Below are positions 59,787 to 64,000 of a stretch of DNA of 64,000 nt, in pieces. Where the stretch lies: the NCBI GenBank assembly GCA_031460505.1, contig JAVKTT010000004.1, forward strand, positions 124,001 to 188,000. The letters run 5' to 3'. The position numbers and the translations under genes are program-made. The notes under the pieces were generated by a model. It searched no databases. It was not told the origin of the DNA and worked only from the letters and a program-made list of their open reading frames with translations. This DNA comes from JAAYTL01 sp031460505 (GTDB lineage: Bacteria > Bacillota > Clostridia > Tissierellales > Tissierellaceae). Positions within the stretch are counted from its first letter, which is position 1. Each line of letters begins with the position of its first letter.

Positions 59787-60766
59787 ACCTCTACCCCCTT
59801 ACTTTTAGATTTTTGTTCCTTTCTGTAATTCTTATAGGCCTTAACGCCTTCATCCATAATAGGGGCAAATGTATTACCAATCAATATAGCAAACATCATT
59901 CCTCCTGCAAAAAGAGCATATCCTCTGATTATCACCGTAACTATACCAATTAAAATTCCAAATATCCATTTTGCTTCTTTAGTCTTAGGTGAAGAAATAG
60001 GATCTGTTGCCATAAATATAGTACCAAACAAAAACCCACCACTTATTAATCCATACAAAGGATGTGGAATTGCAGGATTGCCACTTAAATATAAAATGGT
60101 ACTTAAAGATGCAAATCCAATGATCGTTCCTGCCATAATCTCCCAAGATGCAACTTTTTTGTATATTAAATATATACCTGCTAAAATAATCAATATTGCA
60201 CTAGACTCACCAAGAGATCCAGCTACATTTCCAATCAATAAATCTAGTTTAGGTACCATAAGACCAGAATCTCTGAACAATAACATAGGTGTTGCAGTAG
60301 ACGCTGCATCTATCGTTTCAGTTAAATATGTACCAAATCCACCTGGAAATCCTGTGGCTACTTTAGACCATGATATGGTTAATGCCTCTGGAAATGTTAT
60401 ATACACAAATGCTCTTGCAACTAGGGCAGGATTAAAGATATTTCTACCAAATCCTCCGAATACAGCCTTTCCAAAGAATACTCCAAATACTATTCCAACT
60501 GAAGCTATCCAAAATGGGGTTGTTGGTGGAAGAGTCATTGTATATAAAACACAAGTTACAATAACTGCCTCTGACACTTTCTTTTTCCTTTTCTTCTCAA
60601 ATAAATACTCAGTTAGTACACCAAAAAAAGAAACAACAATAAGTAATATGAGTGACCTCCATCCAAAGAAGTAAATTGAAGCTAAGATTATAGGGATGAG
60701 AGAAATAATAACTGTCCTCATCATCTTTTGCTTCATGAATAATTTAGCTAACCTTTCATCAAACAA
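59783..60766 (-). CDS. nqrB: NqrB/RnfD-like membrane subunit
   Basis: A 327-residue polytopic protein, about ten helices. IFNPALVARAFVY and GGFLFGTIFMATDPISS are diagnostic, the latter closer to NqrB than to typical RnfD. STATPML may be the flavinylation region. The reading frame starts at 60820, but GGAGG (60774-60778) lies 7 bases before TTG at 60766, so I use that. It is the first gene of the operon; no nqrA precedes it. Confidence 0.87.
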   Translation of the reverse strand: MFDERLAKLFMKQKMMRTVIISLIPIILASIYFFGWRSLILLIVVSFFGVLTEYLFEKKRKKKVSEAVIVTCVLYTMTLPPTTPFWIASVGIVFGVFFGKAVFGGFGRNIFNPALVARAFVYITFPEALTISWSKVATGFPGGFGTYLTETIDAASTATPMLLFRDSGLMVPKLDLLIGNVAGSLGESSAILIILAGIYLIYKKVASWEIMAGTIIGFASLSTILYLSGNPAIPHPLYGLISGGFLFGTIFMATDPISSPKTKEAKWIFGILIGIVTVIIRGYALFAGGMMFAILIGNTFAPIMDEGVKAYKNYRKEQKSKSKGVEV

Positions 60767-60891
60767 AAAAACACCTCCAAAATGATATAAATTATAATAT
60801 GCCTGTTGTATTGATACCACTTTTATCCATAATTATTCAGTTTTGAAGTTCATTATTGTTCAAAGATTCACTTAACTTAACTCAAAATAAA

Positions 60892-60940
60892 AAACTACTG
60901 ACAATTATGGATTAAAATATACCAAATTTATCAGTAGTTT
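60892..60940 (-). terminator. Terminator after the parvulin gene
   Basis: AAACTACTGA (60892-60901) pairs with TCAGTAGTTT (60931-60940), followed on the minus strand by TTTTTATTTTG; the loop is 29 bases. Confidence 0.75.
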
Positions 60941-60944
60941 ATTT

Positions 60945-61697
60945 TTATTGATTTACTTTTTCGACAGTGTACTTACCTTTAAGTTCATCTATTTTTGATA
61001 GATATTTTTCTTGTTGTTTTAAGCCAACAACTTGTTTATAAATTTCATCTCTAACTTCATCGAAGGATTGTGTTCCTGCTGGTTTTCTTTCATTTAATTT
61101 GATTATATGATAACCAAATTGAGTCTTAATTGGCTCTGATACTGTTCCTTCTTCCATACTAAATGCAGCTTCTTCAAATTCTGGAACCATTTGGCCTTTT
61201 GAAAACTCTCCTAGATTTCCACCTACTTCTTTTGATGGACATGATGAATATTTTTTAGCAGCGTCTTCAAAAGATAAACCATCGTTAATCTCTTGAATGA
61301 TTTCATTAGCTTTATCTTGCTCATCTACTAGAATATGACTTGCTACTAGAGATTCTTGCTTACTAAAGTGTTCTTCATGGCTATCATAGAATTCTCTTAG
61401 TTCTTCTATTGAAGCGTCTTCATGAGCTATTAACTTATTTAATGCATAACTCTTTAAAACTGTTTGTTTTGTATTTTCTAGAATATCTATAAAATCTGCG
61501 TCTTCATCATATTTATTATCTATTGCATCTAAATATAACAACTCTTGATTTATTAGTTCATCTACAACTCTTTGAATACCTTCTGGTGACTGAAATTGCA
61601 TGGCAACTTGAGGTCCTATATCGTTTAAGAATCTTAGAACATCATCTTGACTTATTTCTTTACCATTAACTATAGCTACAATCTTATCTTTGTTCAT
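60945..61697 (-). CDS. Cytosolic parvulin-type peptidyl-prolyl isomerase
   Basis: A 250-residue protein: an N-terminal SurA-N/trigger-factor-like helical part (about residues 5-110) and a PpiC rotamase domain (about 115-205; ASHILVDEQDKANEIIQ, CPSKEVGGNLGEF, FGYHIIKL). There is no signal peptide or lipobox, unlike secreted PrsA. It probably folds proteins in the cytosol, or is exported by another route. AGGTGGTTAATCA precedes the ATG. Confidence 0.9.
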   Translation of the reverse strand: MNKDKIVAIVNGKEISQDDVLRFLNDIGPQVAMQFQSPEGIQRVVDELINQELLYLDAIDNKYDEDADFIDILENTKQTVLKSYALNKLIAHEDASIEELREFYDSHEEHFSKQESLVASHILVDEQDKANEIIQEINDGLSFEDAAKKYSSCPSKEVGGNLGEFSKGQMVPEFEEAAFSMEEGTVSEPIKTQFGYHIIKLNERKPAGTQSFDEVRDEIYKQVVGLKQQEKYLSKIDELKGKYTVEKVNQ

Positions 61698-61724
61698 TGA
61701 TTAACCACCTTTATAAAATAGTAA

Positions 61725-61752
61725 ACCTCTTGGAGTTAATCCCCCAAGAGGT
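61725..61752 (-). terminator. Terminator after the cold-shock gene
   Basis: ACCTCTTGG/CCAAGAGGT stem with a 10-base loop. The minus-strand T tract is weak. Confidence 0.7.
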
Positions 61753-61761
61753 AAGTGTTAT

Positions 61762-61962
61762 CTACTCAACTACTGTAATGTTTTCAGCTTGTAGACCTTT
61801 GTCTCCTTCAACAACGTCAAATTCAACGTTTTGTCCTTCTTCTAAAGTTTTGAAGCCGTCTTTGTTAATTTTTGAGAAGTGAGCGAATACATCGTTTCCT
61901 TCTTCAGTAGTTATGAAACCATAACCTTTTTCTGCGTTGAACCATTTTACTGTACCATTCAT
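61762..61962 (-). CDS. cspA: Cold-shock domain RNA chaperone
   Basis: A 66-residue CspA-type protein: GTVKWFNAEKGYGFI and DVFAHFS are RNP1- and RNP2-type RNA-binding motifs, then GLQAENI at the end. GGAGGTAATACAC precedes the ATG. A promoter lies about 140 bases upstream, giving a long leader like those of cold-induced csp genes. The parvulin gene follows after a hairpin. Confidence 0.97.
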   Translation of the reverse strand: MNGTVKWFNAEKGYGFITTEEGNDVFAHFSKINKDGFKTLEEGQNVEFDVVEGDKGLQAENITVVE

Positions 61963-62102
61963 GTGTATTACCTCCGAAATTTTATTTCTTTAATTCTCTG
62001 TAAAATAACCACAAATAAAATTTCTTCTATAAAGCATATACATATGATTGCTACAGAAATTCTTGTGTTAAAAATTTACTTCCGAATTAAAGCTGCAACC
62101 TT

Positions 62103-62131
62103 ATTGTACCACTACTTGCAACGTTTTGCAA
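62103..62131 (-). promoter_or_regulatory. csp promoter
   Basis: On the minus strand TTGCAA (62126-62131), a 17-base spacer, then TACAAT (62108-62103). Transcription would start near 62096, leaving a leader of about 134 bases before the cold-shock ATG. Confidence 0.72.
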
Positions 62132-62171
62132 GGGAATTTTTAGATTTTTTGTAATTTTGTAATATAATCAA

Positions 62172-62648
62172 TTAGTCTTTTAATAGTGTTTCTTTAGTCC
62201 TTTTTTCCATAAGTTTTTTGTAGTCCACTATATGTCTTTCATATTCTGTATCCATTAATGGTGAAGAAAATATAAAATCAGCAGTTGCTCTGTTATTTGC
62301 TACAGGTACATCATATAGTACTGCGATCCTAAGTAATGCTTTTACATCTGGATCATGAGGTTGAGCTTCTAAAGGATCCCAAAAGAATATAATTACATCT
62401 ATATCTCCTTCAGCTATCCTTGAACCGATTTGTTGGTCTCCACCTAAAGGACCAGATTTATATGCTCTGACAGGTAATTCAACAGTTTCAGCTATTAATT
62501 TAGCAGTAGTCCCTGTACCACATAAGAAGTGTTTTTTAAGTTTGTCTTTGTTTTCATCAACCCATTCAATCAATTCTTTTTTCATATTATCATGGGCTAC
62601 TAAAGCTATACGTTTTTGTAAATTCATCTTTGATGCCATATATTCCAT
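62172..62648 (-). CDS. mgsA: Methylglyoxal synthase
   Basis: A 158-residue enzyme that converts dihydroxyacetone phosphate to methylglyoxal and phosphate. The active-site motifs GTGTTAKLI, SGPLGGDQQIG (catalytic Asp) and DPLEAQPHDPDVKALLR (His) are intact. GGAGGCTAGATTAT precedes the first ATG; shorter starts are possible at the internal ATGs. It follows ftsH on the same strand. Confidence 0.95.
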   Translation of the reverse strand: MEYMASKMNLQKRIALVAHDNMKKELIEWVDENKDKLKKHFLCGTGTTAKLIAETVELPVRAYKSGPLGGDQQIGSRIAEGDIDVIIFFWDPLEAQPHDPDVKALLRIAVLYDVPVANNRATADFIFSSPLMDTEYERHIVDYKKLMEKRTKETLLKD

Positions 62649-62712
62649 ATAATCTAGCCTCCATACAATGCTTAGTTCTTCTTATATAATACCATATTAT
62701 CTACAAGATAGA

Positions 62713-64000
62713 TTAATTATTTAGAATCTCCATAAACTTTTCACCAGTAATAGTTTCCATTTCTAATAGATGATTAGAAAGCTCTGTTAGCTTAGCTCTG
62801 TTATCTTGAAGAAGTTCTATTGCCTTTTTGTGTGCAGCTTTAATTATGCTTAATACTTCAACATCTATTTTAGATGATGTTTCTGGTGAACATGCTAAGG
62901 ATGAATCTCCACCTAGATATTGGTTTGTAACAGTTTCTAATGCCATCATATCAAAGTTTTCGCTCATGCCATATCTTGTTACCATTGCCTTAGCAATTTT
63001 TGTTGCTTGCTCAATATCGTTGCTTGCACCCGTTGTAATAGAACCAAATACTACTTCTTCCGCAGCTCTACCTCCGCATATTGTAACTATCTTATTAAAT
63101 AACTCTTCCTTAGATAATAATACACTTTCATCTTCAGGTACTTGCATAGTATATCCTAATGCGCCTGATGTTCTAGGTATTATGGTTATCTTATGAACTG
63201 GATCAGAATCAGTCTGTTTTGCAGCTACTAATGCATGGCCAATTTCGTGATATGCAACAATTCTCTTTTCTTTAGAAGAAATTACAGCACCTTTTCTTTG
63301 GTAGCCAGCGATAATTACTTCTACAGATTCTTCTAAATCCTCTTGATTTGTCTTGTCCCTATTATTTCTTACAGCTCTCAAAGCTGCCTCATTTACTATG
63401 TTTGCAAGTTCTGCCCCAGAAGCTCCTGCTGTTGCTCGAGCTATTTGTCTAAAATCTACATTACTTTCCATCTTGATCTTTTTAGCATGAACCTTTAGTA
63501 TAGCTTCCCTACCACCTAAATCTGGGAGCTCAACTGGTATACGTCTGTCAAATCTACCCGGTCTTAGTAAGGCAGGATCTAGTGATTCAGGCCTATTTGT
63601 AGCAGCAAGAATTACCACACCTTGTTTACCATCAAAACCATCCATCTCAGTTAATAATTGATTCAGAGTTTGTTCTCTTTCATCATTACCACCTAGTCCT
63701 GCTCCATCCCTCTTCTTACCTATAGTATCAATTTCATCTATAAAAACTATACATGGAGCTTTTTCTTGAGCTTGTTTAAATAAATCTCTTACTTTAGCAG
63801 CTCCCATACCTACAAACATCTCTACGAACTCTGAACCTGAAATAGAGAAGAATGGTACATTAGCTTCACCAGCTACTGCTCTTGCTAATAAAGTCTTACC
63901 TGTTCCTGGAGGTCCAACTAGTAAAGCTCCCTTCGGCATAGTTGCACCTATCTCTTGGTATTTCTTAGGATTGTGTAAGAAATCAACAATTTCTTGTAAT
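62713..64000 (-). CDS. ftsH: ATP-dependent zinc metalloprotease FtsH, C-terminal part (cut by window edge)
   Basis: The frame stays open to the window edge, 20 codons beyond the first ATG at 63939, so the N-terminal membrane part is outside. The AAA+ domain has Walker A VGPPGTGKT, Walker B FIDEIDTIG, the second region of homology (RPGRFDRRIPVE), and the pore-loop segment SGSEFVEMFVG. The protease zinc motif HEIGH (in AYHEIGHALVA) and the later Asp ligand region complete it. It degrades membrane and regulatory proteins. Confidence 0.96.
   Translation of the reverse strand, partial: LQEIVDFLHNPKKYQEIGATMPKGALLVGPPGTGKTLLARAVAGEANVPFFSISGSEFVEMFVGMGAAKVRDLFKQAQEKAPCIVFIDEIDTIGKKRDGAGLGGNDEREQTLNQLLTEMDGFDGKQGVVILAATNRPESLDPALLRPGRFDRRIPVELPDLGGREAILKVHAKKIKMESNVDFRQIARATAGASGAELANIVNEAALRAVRNNRDKTNQEDLEESVEVIIAGYQRKGAVISSKEKRIVAYHEIGHALVAAKQTDSDPVHKITIIPRTSGALGYTMQVPEDESVLLSKEELFNKIVTICGGRAAEEVVFGSITTGASNDIEQATKIAKAMVTRYGMSENFDMMALETVTNQYLGGDSSLACSPETSSKIDVEVLSIIKAAHKKAIELLQDNRAKLTELSNHLLEMETITGEKFMEILNN

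Noticed and set aside
60078..60674. A 198-codon plus-strand frame opposite nqrB
   Set aside because: The minus-strand gene is a clear NqrB with conserved motifs; the opposing frame has no ribosome site or family resemblance.
60781..60890. Promoter for the nqr-like operon
   Set aside because: A TATAAT-like hexamer is visible in the minus strand but no -35 box at an acceptable distance, so I do not call it.

Overview
The window is strongly A+T-rich, with purine-rich Shine-Dalgarno sites, many TTG and GTG starts, and DUF1540, DUF4317, DUF1292 and P-II/DUF1538 genes. Together with a pyruvate formate-lyase operon and an Nqr/Rnf-type ion pump, this points to an anaerobic or facultative low-GC Bacillota, probably a clostridial or Tissierellia lineage. 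I infer this from gene content only. No rRNA, tRNA, CRISPR array, prophage or intact insertion sequence was seen.

Region 1 (1-8.5 kb) holds a nagZ/ROK-kinase pair (peptidoglycan recycling), an aminotransferase, small membrane and flavodoxin-like proteins, a tandem GNAT protein, an SRAP protein and an M50 peptidase that appears to start at AUA. Region 2 (8.6-23.3 kb) is a patchwork of small operons: a LysR regulator divergent from a YeiH transporter, a DUF4317 protein, several GNAT acetyltransferases, a PadR autoregulatory operon, an azoreductase, an ArsR-type regulator, a decayed M29 aminopeptidase, and an ECF sigma/anti-sigma pair with a clear autoregulatory promoter. Region 3 (22.3-28.3 kb) has a macro-domain protein, a VWA protein, a large WG-repeat/CAP surface protein, threonine synthase, and a YbjN-like gene broken by a perfect 16-bp tandem duplication.

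Region 4 (28.4-34.2 kb) is a complete oligopeptide ABC transporter operon (oppABCDF order, minus strand). Region 5 (34.3-47.3 kb) has glutaminase, two pseudouridine synthases, an MltG-like fragment protein, a DUF1538 membrane protein overlapping a double P-II-like protein, a radical SAM protein, a His-rich DUF1292 protein, an orphan DNA methyltransferase, a ferritin-like protein, MsrA and a DUF4153 membrane protein. Region 6 (47.4-51.4 kb) is the pflB-pflA operon, a Crp/Fnr regulator with an N-terminal cysteine cluster (again apparently AUA-started), and a CRP-like palindrome centred at -41.5 of the pflB promoter. Region 7 (51.5-56.7 kb) has an alarmone-synthetase-like protein, Cu/Zn SOD, a decayed ABC transporter fragment, small membrane proteins and ptsI.

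Region 8 (56.8-64 kb) is a tightly coupled nqrBCDEF-like operon with no nqrA, then a cytoplasmic parvulin, a cold-shock protein with a long leader, methylglyoxal synthase and the 3' part of ftsH.

The items most worth a second look are the AUA starts, the Crp/Fnr-pfl circuit, the Nqr operon without nqrA, the DUF1538/P-II pair, a 74-bp dispersed repeat, and a 26-bp motif shared by the upstream regions of small membrane-protein genes.
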